Shown: in pieces, positions 52,174 through 60,900 of the stretch
Position numbering within the stretch: position 1 is the first letter of the stretch
How the letters are laid out: the number at the start of each line of letters is the position of its first letter
DNA from: JAFDZO01 sp044226845
GTDB lineage: Bacteria > Bacteroidota > Ignavibacteria > Tepidaquicellales > Tepidaquicellaceae
Assembly: GCA_044226845.1 (NCBI GenBank)
Contig: JBGAGG010000002.1
Coordinates: 379,209 to 443,208, forward strand
Reading direction: 5' to 3'
Length of the DNA: 64,000 bases
Position numbers and translations under genes: made by a program
Notes under the pieces: model-generated
What the model was told of the DNA's origin: nothing
The model's database searches: none
Seen by the model: the letters and a program-made list of their open reading frames with translations, nothing else

Positions 52174-52195
52174 TTTCCACGGGCTATGCTTTAAA

Positions 52196-53671
52196 TCATA
52201 GCCCGTTTATTTTTTCTTTCAGCCAATCTTTGAATAAAGTTATTCCTGCGTCCTGAATCAGGGCATTCAGTTTCTTTTTCTGTATGTTATTTTTTTTGTT
52301 TGGCGAAGAGCTTATGTATTGAATGAATTCTAAAAATTTTTCTAATGATTGTTTAGTAATGGGTGATAAAAATTTATTGGTTTGTAAAAATTTCTTGAAC
52401 GACTTTACTTCAATTTTGCACTCTTCTGTAAATCCTTTCTCGATGAATAAAATTATCCGCAGCATTTTTTGATCGGTCAGAAAAAAACTTCCTTCTACTT
52501 TACACGAAAACGATAGTGCGCTTTCAAAATCTTTTCTATAATAGCACAAAAGAGCTTTGCCATAGTTGACAGCATTTTCCCGGTGCGCTATTGAGAGTTC
52601 ATGACTATAATCAGCGATAAATTTCTCGGCAAATTCATATTTACCAAGTTCTATAATATTAATCAGTGTCAGTCTGAAAAGAACAGGACTTAGCAATGAA
52701 ACTCTGCCTTCACTATAGTACTTTTCTTTAAAAAACAACCTGGTAATTTCAAATAACTCCGACTTATAATAATCTTGATTAATACCGTTTATTATTTTTA
52801 ATCTGCAATAAGAAATCAGTTTAGAGTAATAACTAGCTTTATCACCAAAACTCAGCTGCTCTTTCTTTTCAATCAAAAAAAGTCTCATTTCTTTATAAAG
52901 CTGTTCGTTTTCGGGATAAAGAAACATGTTTAAAATTTTTGTTAGAATTTTAATTTCTGCCGCGTTTTCATTATCGCTCCCCACAAACTCCGATACCTTC
53001 TGAAAGTTCAGCAGGCGCATGATAGTGTTTATTTTTTTGCTTATTCCATTTTTAAGATATTTTGAAAGAAGAATTTCGGAATTAAGATAATCGTAGGTAA
53101 TACCAACTATAGAGTGATTTATGTAGCTAACAAGTGATTTCAAATATGTGTTGAAGTAGAAATCTAAATCTTTTGCTTTTTTATCCTGCTTAAAGAGAGT
53201 TAAGTAGTTCAATTCATTAGTAAGATAAATGTACTTATGAAAATAATAGATGTAATCTTTCTCACCGGTGTTATTCAAATTTTCCTTTGCATTATCCAGG
53301 TACTTTCGGATAATTTCCTTTTTCATTCCCTTGAAGTACTCTGTTGAGAGATAATAATCTTTCATCAAAACATCTTTGTCAAAATGCTTTTGTGCAAAAT
53401 ATTTTTCCAGAAGATGATGTATTTCGCTGAGCATCCATCTCATATTTGCATCACTATAACTCTTACCAGGAAATACTCTCTTATAAATAAATTCCTTCGT
53501 GAAATTTTTATTTTCAAATTCCGGATGAAACTTAATTATCTCTGAAAAAATTTTTGATATGTTCAGATTGGTATTAAAATACGGCGATGCAATAAATTTT
53601 TTAACAGTGTGAATTTCTTCTTTTGTTAATGGTTGAAGAAGCTTTATAATATTACTTTCATTGAAATTCAT
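52196..53671 (-). CDS. Large alpha-helical protein of unknown function, family member 2
   Basis: The 491-residue protein has exactly the length of the 49488 member. Shared landmarks are TKEEIHTVKKFIASPYFNT, KFHPEF, FTKEFIYKRVFPGKSY, LLEKYF, then KASYYSKLISYCRLK and AVNYGKALLCYYRKDFESAL. The last third is TPR-like. It has no signal peptide, so it is cytoplasmic. It converges on peptide 2. The amino-terminal ~95 residues may be a separate domain because they are the most conserved part of the family. Confidence 0.75.
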   Translation of the reverse strand: MNFNESNIIKLLQPLTKEEIHTVKKFIASPYFNTNLNISKIFSEIIKFHPEFENKNFTKEFIYKRVFPGKSYSDANMRWMLSEIHHLLEKYFAQKHFDKDVLMKDYYLSTEYFKGMKKEIIRKYLDNAKENLNNTGEKDYIYYFHKYIYLTNELNYLTLFKQDKKAKDLDFYFNTYLKSLVSYINHSIVGITYDYLNSEILLSKYLKNGISKKINTIMRLLNFQKVSEFVGSDNENAAEIKILTKILNMFLYPENEQLYKEMRLFLIEKKEQLSFGDKASYYSKLISYCRLKIINGINQDYYKSELFEITRLFFKEKYYSEGRVSLLSPVLFRLTLINIIELGKYEFAEKFIADYSHELSIAHRENAVNYGKALLCYYRKDFESALSFSCKVEGSFFLTDQKMLRIILFIEKGFTEECKIEVKSFKKFLQTNKFLSPITKQSLEKFLEFIQYISSSPNKKNNIQKKKLNALIQDAGITLFKDWLKEKINGL

Positions 53672-54124
53672 AAATATTTAGAACTGATTTTTACCAACAA
53701 AAAAATACATTTAGTATAGTAAAAATCTGTATAATTAATCAGAAAAACAACTTAATAGATTGAAAATTTGCCTTTAATTAAAAAAACTTACCAACATACA
53801 GGAATTTTTTTCTCAGCAGATATAAAAGGATTGATGTATAATTGTATACATAATTTACCATCCAAAATAATTTATATAAAAGTCTCTGCCCGGAAGAAAT
53901 CGCCATTTTCTTCCCCTAAAGAAACCATATAACGCTCCGGAGCGAAGCTTAACTTCGGAGCGGAAAGTGGGGTGAGAATAATTTTCATTTCGCATTTATA
54001 AATTCACAATACTAGATTAATATTTCCGAAAAAGTTTATTACCTATTTTTAAAGCTATAAATTTTCGGTAAAAGGTTTTAAATTTCTCTTCATCTTATTT
54101 TTCCCTAAGTTTGATTTTTACTAC
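53672..54124. other. Gene-free gap with a G+C-rich hairpin
   Basis: In this 453-bp gap I see no coding sequence longer than ~32 codons. A stem CGCTCCG/CGGAGCG (53933-53962) with an AAGCTT-containing loop stands out from AT-rich surroundings and is flanked by CTTCCCC and GTGGGG. A TAAGTTTG box lies at 54106, just before the next gene. Confidence 0.5.
54106..54113 (+). promoter_or_regulatory. TAAGTTTG -7-like element
   Basis: The box fits TAnnTTTG and lies 11 bp before the ATG of the barrel gene. A TTT-rich stretch, not an exact TTTG, lies ~20 bp upstream. Confidence 0.35.
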
Positions 54125-55006
54125 ATGAAAGTCAAACTTTTTTTATTTATAGCTTTACTTTTTACTGCGACAGTCAATGCTCAGATTGTTTCCGATAATG
54201 TTCAGCCCGGATTAAACGTCGTAAGATCGTTTAGTGATAACTCCTTCAGTCCGGCAGAATTCTACATTCATATTCCGGATACCGGTACTACGTATTTTAA
54301 TCTTCATACTTCAATTGGATATAATCTTAAATTAAATCAAAAGAGGACCTACTCTATTCTACCATATGTAGAAGTTGAGAAAAACACTTTCAGAAAATCG
54401 AAACGTGATAATTACAGAGTCGGATTATTACTAAATTCCATCATCTCCGATTCTTCTAAAAATTTTCTACTGGATAACTTTCTCGACCTGAGATACAAGC
54501 GCGATTTCGTCAGTAAAAAATTTAATACATATTCTGCTACGCTTTATATCAACCCTTATTTTCCCTCGATAAAAAATAACTTTCTCAGGGCTATTATACC
54601 GGGCGGCTCCCGTCTATCAATTATAGAAAATGTCCTCAAATATAGAAACAATTTTGCCCTGGGATTTGATTATACAAAAAAGATAAATGATGAGCTTTCC
54701 GATTTCGGGCAAAATTCATCTGCGCAAATTAAATTAGACTGGAGTATTTATTTCCTCCGTGAAAAAAGAGATATGTTCGATATCAATGTCAATTATCATT
54801 TCGGTACTAAGTTCGAACGTGATATATTCCATAAAAAGTACTTCAATTTCTTCCGGGCAAATCTTACATATTACTTTATAAACGATGGTAAAAACTCTGC
54901 AGGTATACGCTACGAATACGTCAGAGGTGAGAACGTTGTGGATGATATTGAATTTGAAAACTATCAGAAAATTATGCTCACTTGTAAATTTGTTCTCTTC
55001 AAATAA
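54125..55006 (+). CDS. Putative outer-membrane beta-barrel protein
   Basis: The 293-residue protein has a signal peptide ending TVNAQ. Alternating hydrophobic/polar strands with aromatic girdles follow (YFNLHTSIGYNLKLN, RTYSILPYVEVEK, NFALGFDYTKKI, FFRANLTYYFINDG, SAGIRYEYVRGEN), and it ends in the strand KIMLTCKFVLFK. The terminal Phe-containing strand suits BAM-dependent insertion. The substrate is unknown. The K+ channel gene starts 57 bp downstream. Confidence 0.6.
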   Translation: MKVKLFLFIALLFTATVNAQIVSDNVQPGLNVVRSFSDNSFSPAEFYIHIPDTGTTYFNLHTSIGYNLKLNQKRTYSILPYVEVEKNTFRKSKRDNYRVGLLLNSIISDSSKNFLLDNFLDLRYKRDFVSKKFNTYSATLYINPYFPSIKNNFLRAIIPGGSRLSIIENVLKYRNNFALGFDYTKKINDELSDFGQNSSAQIKLDWSIYFLREKRDMFDINVNYHFGTKFERDIFHKKYFNFFRANLTYYFINDGKNSAGIRYEYVRGENVVDDIEFENYQKIMLTCKFVLFK

Positions 55007-55063
55007 AATTTCATTCCTTACCTTTTCATTAAATAATTTCTATTTTTACCCAAACTCTAAACT

Positions 55064-56059
55064 TTGCTAGGAATCAAACGCTCGCCAAAATCTAAACCGC
55101 TTCCCAAAGAGGAAGATTTCAAAGATTTAGGCTTAGGCACAAACGCAATAAATCCTAATCAGCGGCTCTTGAACACTGACGGCTCTTTTAATTTGCGAAG
55201 AACCGGTCTTTCATTCCGCGAGCGTTTCCATTTCTATCAGAACCTGCTGACAATTTCCTGGTCAAAGTTCAATACTTACATATTGCTTTTCTATATCATA
55301 GAAAACTTCATATTTGCTACGCTGTATTATCTGATAGGACATGAAAATCTCAGGGGAGCAGAAGGCATTACTACAATCGAGCAATACCGTGATTGCTTCT
55401 TTTTCTCCGTTCAAACAATAACCACGGTCGGTTACGGTCACCTTGCGCCATCCGGATGGTGGATGAATATTTTAGCAGCCATTGAATCCTTCCTCGGCTT
55501 ACTTGTTTTCGCGCTGATTACAGGGCTTTTATATGCAAGATTTTCACGCCCAGATGTTAAACTTCTTACCAGTAAAAATTGTTTAATATCTCCGTACAGA
55601 GATATCACAGCGCTCATTTTCAGAATAGCAAATGCGCGGCATAGCCAGCTTATCGAAGCAGAAGTACAGGTATTTATGAGCTACAATAAAATTGATGATG
55701 AAGGCAATATCACACGGGGATTTGACACACTAAAGCTTGAGCGGCACATGATAAACATGCTCGCGCTTAGCTGGAATATTGTTCATCCAATCGATGAAGA
55801 AAGCCCGTTCTTTTCAAAGGAGATTGAGGATTTTAAAAACTCCTCGCTGGAGATTTTAGTCCTGTTCAAATCCTATGACGAAACTATAAATCAGCAGGTG
55901 CATTATAAATTTTCATATACCTATGATCAGATAGTAAAAGGGGCTAAGTTCTCAAAGATGTATCAAAACGAACCTGAAGGATATGTAAATCTTATGCTGG
56001 ATAAGCTCGATGAATTCGAAACCGTTACGCTGCCGCAGCCTGTAGAAAATAATCAGTAA
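55064..56059 (+). CDS. Inward-rectifier-type (KirBac) potassium channel
   Basis: The TTG start gives MLGIKRSPKSKPLP. The 331-residue protein has a slide-helix region, TM1 (~70-91), pore helix FFFSVQTIT and selectivity filter TVGYG (121-125), then TM2 (~132-155). The cytoplasmic immunoglobulin-like gating domain carries LISPYRDITALIFRIANARHSQLIEAEVQV and LTLSWNIVHPID-like sequence (LALSWNIVHPID). This is the prokaryotic Kir architecture. The channel conducts K+ in the inner membrane. All pore residues are intact. Confidence 0.9.
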   Translation: MLGIKRSPKSKPLPKEEDFKDLGLGTNAINPNQRLLNTDGSFNLRRTGLSFRERFHFYQNLLTISWSKFNTYILLFYIIENFIFATLYYLIGHENLRGAEGITTIEQYRDCFFFSVQTITTVGYGHLAPSGWWMNILAAIESFLGLLVFALITGLLYARFSRPDVKLLTSKNCLISPYRDITALIFRIANARHSQLIEAEVQVFMSYNKIDDEGNITRGFDTLKLERHMINMLALSWNIVHPIDEESPFFSKEIEDFKNSSLEILVLFKSYDETINQQVHYKFSYTYDQIVKGAKFSKMYQNEPEGYVNLMLDKLDEFETVTLPQPVENNQ

Positions 56060-56107
56060 CCTTTTAAAATAATTTCAGTATAAACTAATAACCTAAAACT
56101 AAACCTT

Positions 56108-56836
56108 ATGTTCAAATCAATTCTGGCCATTATTCTGGCTTTATTCATTTCAAATACTTATGCGCAAACAGCGGATGAAGTCATCAATAAATACGTTACA
56201 GCCATAGGCGGCATGGAGAAAATTAACTCCATCAATTCTGCTAAAATTACCGGGAAATTCAGCGCCGGAAGCATGGATATCACTTTTACCCGTCTTTATA
56301 AAAGACCATTGAAAATGAGGATGGACCTGCAAATTCAGGGTATGAATATGATACAGGCTTATGACGGCACTACGGGCTGGATGCTCAATCCTTTTCAGGG
56401 TTCAAGAGAGCCTGAGAAAATGTCGGAAGTTGAGACCAAAGCCGTCAGAGATAATGCCGATTTAGAGGGCACTATCGTAAACTACAAAGAAAAAGGTGCA
56501 ACGGTTGAGCTTATCGGCAAAGAGGATATGGAAGGCACAGAAGTCTATAAAATAAAGCTTACCAATAAGGACGGCGACGTTACAAATTACTTCTTTGATG
56601 CCACAAGCTACCTGCTTTTGAAGGAATCTTCAAAGCGTAAAATGGGCGAAAAAGAGGTTGCAATGGACGTTTTTTATGGCAATTACAAGGCTACGGACGG
56701 CTTTTTATATCCATGGTCAGTTGATATCAAAGCTCCTGACTCTCCTATGGGCGGAGACCAGAAGGCTGTGATTGAGTCAATGACTCTGAATGTACCGACT
56801 GAAGATGCAGACTACGTAATGCCTGAAAAGAAATAA
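56108..56836 (+). CDS. Exported LolA-like protein, copy 3
   Basis: The 242-residue protein has a signal peptide ending SNTYAQ, then ADEVINKYVTAIGGMEKINSI. The same half-barrel landmarks occur as in the two copies near 27 kb: YDGTTGWMLNP, VELIGKEDMEGTEVYKIKLT, TSYLLLKESSKRK and DGFLYPWSVDI. It is the most divergent of the three and looks nearest to the general outer-membrane lipoprotein-sorting family. A strong terminator follows. Confidence 0.75.
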   Translation: MFKSILAIILALFISNTYAQTADEVINKYVTAIGGMEKINSINSAKITGKFSAGSMDITFTRLYKRPLKMRMDLQIQGMNMIQAYDGTTGWMLNPFQGSREPEKMSEVETKAVRDNADLEGTIVNYKEKGATVELIGKEDMEGTEVYKIKLTNKDGDVTNYFFDATSYLLLKESSKRKMGEKEVAMDVFYGNYKATDGFLYPWSVDIKAPDSPMGGDQKAVIESMTLNVPTEDADYVMPEKK

Positions 56837-56862
56837 ATATTGTTTTAATATAATTTTATTTT

Positions 56863-56899
56863 GCCGTTATCGGATTTTTTTCCGGTAACGGCTTTTTTT
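56863..56899 (+). terminator. Rho-independent terminator
   Basis: GCCGTTATCGGA (56863-56874) pairs with TCCGGTAACGGC (56881-56892) with one mismatch, and a run of seven T residues follows. Confidence 0.92.
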
Positions 56900-56913
56900 A
56901 TAGTCCGACATTG

Positions 56914-57022
56914 TTTTTTCATTTGGTCGGGAAATAGTCGGATTTTCTTTCTGCCACAAAAACACAAAATCTCAAAACCACACGAAAAATATTTTTCATT
57001 TGGTCGGAAAATAGTCGGATTT
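56914..57022 (-). repeat. TCCGAC-box repeat, two units
   Basis: TTTTTTCATTTGGTCGG followed by GAAATAGTCGGATTTT (56914-56946) and TTTTTCATTTGGTCGG followed by AAAATAGTCGGATTT (from 56992) are near-identical. The inverse of 56981-57022 matches 37033-37074: AAATCCGAC, T-run, CCGAC, then AAAAATATTTTT and GTG. Confidence 0.7.
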
Positions 57023-57031
57023 AAAAACCAC

Positions 57032-57097
57032 GTTGTTGTTTTTTCAATACAGATAAATTCATTTTCTCTCCTTCGTCGGATTTTTGACGGATTTCTG
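57032..57097. repeat. 66-bp direct repeat, copy 1
   Basis: The 66 bases starting GTTGTTGTTTTTTCAATACA are identical to 57197-57262. Here a 35-bp piece containing TTGTTAATTGTTAACTGTTA (57098-57132) separates the repeat from the next shared segment, CAAAGTAACATTATTGTCA. Confidence 0.85.
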
Positions 57098-57163
57098 ATT
57101 ATTGTTAATTGTTAACTGTTAACTGCTAATTGCAAAGTAACATTATTGTCATATTTTTCCCCT

Positions 57164-57189
57164 CGTTCCTACACTCCATCGTGGGAACG
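57164..57189. repeat. CGTTCC palindromic repeat
   Basis: CGTTCCTAC (57164-57172) and GTGGGAACG (57181-57189) form a 9-bp stem with one G:U pair and an 8-nt loop. Similar CGTTCC...GGAACG palindromes are scattered in many bacterial genomes (general knowledge). Confidence 0.65.
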
Positions 57190-57196
57190 TAAAACC

Positions 57197-57262
57197 GTTG
57201 TTGTTTTTTCAATACAGATAAATTCATTTTCTCTCCTTCGTCGGATTTTTGACGGATTTCTG
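57197..57262. repeat. 66-bp direct repeat, copy 2
   Basis: This is a perfect copy of 57032-57097. Here it is followed directly by CAAAATAACATTATTATCA, without the 35-bp TTAAC-rich piece seen in copy 1. Confidence 0.85.
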
Positions 57263-57294
57263 CAAAATAACATTATTATCAAACGAAACCCCAC

Positions 57295-57313
57295 TCCCGC
57301 ATCAAGTGCGGGA
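57295..57313. repeat. CCCGC palindromic repeat
   Basis: TCCCGCATCAAGTGCGGGA is a stem of about seven pairs with a short loop, nested between CCCCAC and GTGGGG (57289-57331). Confidence 0.6.
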
Positions 57314-57376
57314 CAGGCTCTTTAGGGTGGGGACAATAAAAATGTAAGTATGCCCATTAGGGCAAAACATGAATTT

Positions 57377-57680
57377 GTTAACCACCCCCTTCCCCCTCCT
57401 TATTAAGGAGGGGGGTATTTCAAGTATGATTTCCGGTCTCATCCAAAAGGATGGGGTTACTGAACTCGCTTCGCTTTGCTCGCTCAGACATAATTCTCGC
57501 CAGCGATTCTCCTCGTGATTTTCATAACCGCAAATATTTAATGGTCTGATTTTTTTGACTCGCCGCTGTTGGTGTTTTCACAAACAGCCATCCGGTATTG
57601 GTGGTTGTTGGTCAGAAGACCAACAACGGCGGAAGGCCGTTTTCCCCCTCCTAACTAAAGAGGGGGTAGGGGTGGTTAAC
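57377..57680. mobile_element. MITE-like element with inverted G/C-tract ends
   Basis: The left end GTTAACCACCCCCTTCCCCC (57377 onward, continuing as a TCCTTATTAAGGAGGGGG hairpin) and the right end (57644-57680, closing GTAGGGGTGGTTAAC) are inverse copies over ~37 bp. They enclose ~230 bp with no gene, which makes it non-autonomous if mobile. A perfect 10-bp hairpin GTTGTTGGTC-agaa-GACCAACAAC lies at 57604-57627. No target-site duplication is obvious. Alternatively it is a dispersed palindromic repeat that does not transpose. Confidence 0.5.
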
Positions 57681-57875
57681 AATTTCCGCACGGATAATTT
57701 AACAATACTATTTTAATTATAAAAGCAGATGCTGCCTATTAATACTAATAGGTAAATTTATTTTTTTATGTGTTGACACAAATTTAATTCTGATAAATAA
57801 CCCTTGATGCACATTGCAGCCGTCAGTAAATTCCTCCTCCCGGGTTGAGAAGAGGAAAGACTGATATTATCATAA

Positions 57876-57904
57876 TTATCATTTCAAATCAGTGTAATCT
57901 GTGT
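57876..57904 (-). repeat. 3'-end repeat (copy C)
   Basis: Read on the minus strand, the base after the TAG stop of the beta-helix gene begins ACACAGATTACACTGATTTG followed by AAATGATAATTATGA. It matches the copy at 33413 over GATTACACTGATTTGAAATGAT. Only one arm is clear here. Confidence 0.7.
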
Positions 57905-60900
57905 CTACTTCACTAACACCATTTTCTTTGTCTCTTTAAAATCTCCTGCATCAATTTTATAAAAGTAAATACCGCTTGAGAGTGAAGCTGCATTAAAATC
58001 TATATAATAGCTTCCTGAATTTTGTTTTTGGTTTACTAATGTTTGTACTTCACATCCACGAGCATCATAAACTTTAATGGAGACAAAATTTGCAGCCGGT
58101 AAATCGTAATTAATTCTTGTAAGCGGATTAAATGGATTAGGATAGTTCTGGCTCAAATTGTATTTTGAAGGTGTTCCGATTTCAATAAAAGTATTTAAGT
58201 CATAATATTTGTAATTACCGTTTAAATCAATTTGCTTAAGACGGTAATAGTATTTTCCGCTTTCAAGAAATCTATCCGAATAGTTATAATTATTAAGAGT
58301 CCCGGAATTTCCTTTGCCCGCTACAAAAGCAATTTTAATAAAATCACCTGATTCTTTTTTTCTTTGCACTTCAAATCCTGCATTGTTTATTTCAAAAGAA
58401 GTAGCCCATTTCAGTTCAACATCTCTTTTGTTTAATGTGTGAGTGAACGAGCTTAGTTCAACGGGAAGGGGAGAGTCTGAATTTCCGAGAGTGAAATAAG
58501 AGAACGATGTCAATCCATAGATTGTGATTGTGTTGCTGTTTGTGTCAATCGCAAACTGTCCTGCTCCTGTTCCCTGAATTTGATATGGAGTATAGCTAAC
58601 ACCATTTTCGGATTTGGCAGGAACCAGTTTTGACTCGTTCGGAATTTCTCCAAGTAAGTTTTCGTCATATTTTAAAGTTAAGTTATAAGTATAAGAGTCT
58701 CCTCCGTAAGCATTTATATGCCAGTAACCTTTGTAAGTGCTGAACGATGCTGCACCCGGAGGAGTAACTCCGCTGTAAAATTGCATTGATAAAGAATCAG
58801 GCACTGTCCCGCTGTTTCCCCAGTTTAAACTCACAACATTAGAACTGAGATAATTGAAAAACGACGTGCCGTTTAGTACGGGTGCAGGCGATGCAGTTAT
58901 GGAAAAAGGTGCAGCTGGGGAATTTGTAATTTCATCACATCCAATATCAACAGGACCGGATGCTAATGAAGTAGAACGGCTGTTTCCTTCTCTGTCATCT
59001 GTTACAGCAGGAGTAAGATTTGAAATTCCTCTGCCCTTTACATACCATACGTAAGAGTAAGCGTTATTTATCAGACATGAAGTGGATATAAAATTTGATA
59101 AAACTATATCACTGCTTTGAACATAATTAGAATTTGTATCTTTGTTCGAAGCTGTTTTAAATCCGGCAAGACTATAGGATGTTGTAAGCCATTTGAAAAC
59201 AAGCGAAGAATTTTCAGTTGAGAAGAAATTATAGTTTGAATAAAAAGAATTAGTGTCGGTTACTTCCATTGCAAAATTATTCCCGGAGACAGAATATCTT
59301 TTAGTGAAAATAAGATTATTATAAAAGTTAACTCTGCCTGCACCTGACTTTAAAAATGCCGAACAGTTAGCTGCTCCTGTGGAAGAATCGCTGATCATAA
59401 TAGTATTATTAAAAACATTGTTTGTATTACCTGAAGCTGCGTTAATGCAAATGCCGTATTGATTAATAAAATTTCTGTAAATCACAGGAATGTAAACCGC
59501 ATTATTTACAATATTGTAGCTGCCTGCATTTATGTAAATTGCCTTGTTACCGTTTCCTGTACCGGTTGAAGAATTTGCAAATCCAAAAATTAAATTTTTA
59601 GAAATGGTTCCTTTGCCCGTGCCTCCTGAAGGATTCATTACAATTGCGGTTGACCACGTATTAGTAGCAGGACTATTGTTTATTCCTAAATAGTTGAAGC
59701 TGTTTCCTGTAATTGTAACATTTGCGTGGTTATTATCATTAATAATTCCAATGCAGCCGGGAAAATTCGCATCGGTATTTTTCGCGCTGCTTATGATATA
59801 TGAAAGCGCATTGTTTTGTATTGATAGAAATCCCGTACCCGCTGTGTACATCCCCCAGCATACTCCGCCGGTTGCTAAAGTGTTTGTATGTGTTAAAGAA
59901 GCAATAGTATTGTTATGAATTCTGATGGTGTCATTGGATATTATAAATATTCCTCTTATAAATCCGTTCCTTGTTGAAATAAAATTATCAGAAATTGTGT
60001 TACCCGAAGTTGTACCTATATCAACTCTGCCCGCTGCAACTTCAATGGCGATATTAGAGCCGCCTGAAGTAACTGTCTGACTTGAAGTAGTTAACTTACG
60101 AATGATATTGCCCTGAACATTTGTAGTGCTCGTATTACCTACATTCAAATAAATTCCTCTGATAAGCGGCTGCGCTATAGTTTGATTTGAATTTCCGCCT
60201 GATGCTTCCGCTCCTGTTCCCCCTAAAAAATTATTAGTAACGCTGTGACCGTTCCCTCCATTCAAACTAATGCAATAGTAAGTTGATGACTGACTTGCGG
60301 GAATGCCTGAACTTGCAGACATATAAAAACTGTTACTATCAAGAACTGTGTTATCTCCTGCACCTGTTGCGCTCTGCAATACTCCGTAATTTGTAAAATC
60401 GTGAATAAGATTTCTTTTGATTATAGTCCTGTCGTTAGATTTGCCCGCTGTTCCAATTAAGTTTATTGCTACCTGCGTACTTGTAATTCCCGCGCCGAGA
60501 AATTCGTATCCGTTGATATTGTTTCCATAAATTGTGTTATCATCATTACCTGTTGCCAGGCTTGAATTTCCAATGGAAATTAATCCCAGTGATGTTGAGG
60601 AAACTGAGCCATACAAACGGCAGTACTTTATTGTATTGCTGCACGCATCATCGTACATGCTGATAAGATTTGCCTGAGCAGATAAAGGAATTAAATATGA
60701 AAACTGAAGCTTGTAGGCTGTGCCTGTTCCGCCGGGTCTGCCCTCTATTGTAACGTAATCTGTTCCATTGAATTCTATCATATTGCTAGGACCTGTATAA
60801 CTTAAATTTATCGTTGTTACAATGTCATCATTTGGCATAAGAGTAACTGAGTTTACTGCTGATGCGCCGGGAATAACTCCAAATCTTATCGGGTAACTTT

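Larger units (their letters stand above)
56900..57904. other. Gene-free repeat island
   Basis: This ~1 kb between converging genes holds no convincing gene. It contains at least five repeat types: two TCCGAC-box units, two 66-bp direct repeats, a CGTTCC/GGGAACG hairpin, a CCCGC/GCGGG hairpin and a 304-bp element with inverted G+C-rich ends. Each is listed separately. Base composition switches sharply between AT-rich and G/C-tract blocks. Confidence 0.75.

Noticed and set aside
53762..53932. Short coding frame of ~32 codons in the gap before the barrel gene
   Set aside because: It has no ribosome-binding site, no signal peptide and no similarity to the small peptides.
56861..57115. An 84-codon plus-strand frame at the start of the repeat island
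   Set aside because: It reads through the terminator and through the TCCGAC and 66-bp repeats, so it follows repeat sequence rather than a gene.
57377..57680. Insertion sequence
   Set aside because: No transposase reading frame lies within or next to the inverted ends; at most it is a non-autonomous element.
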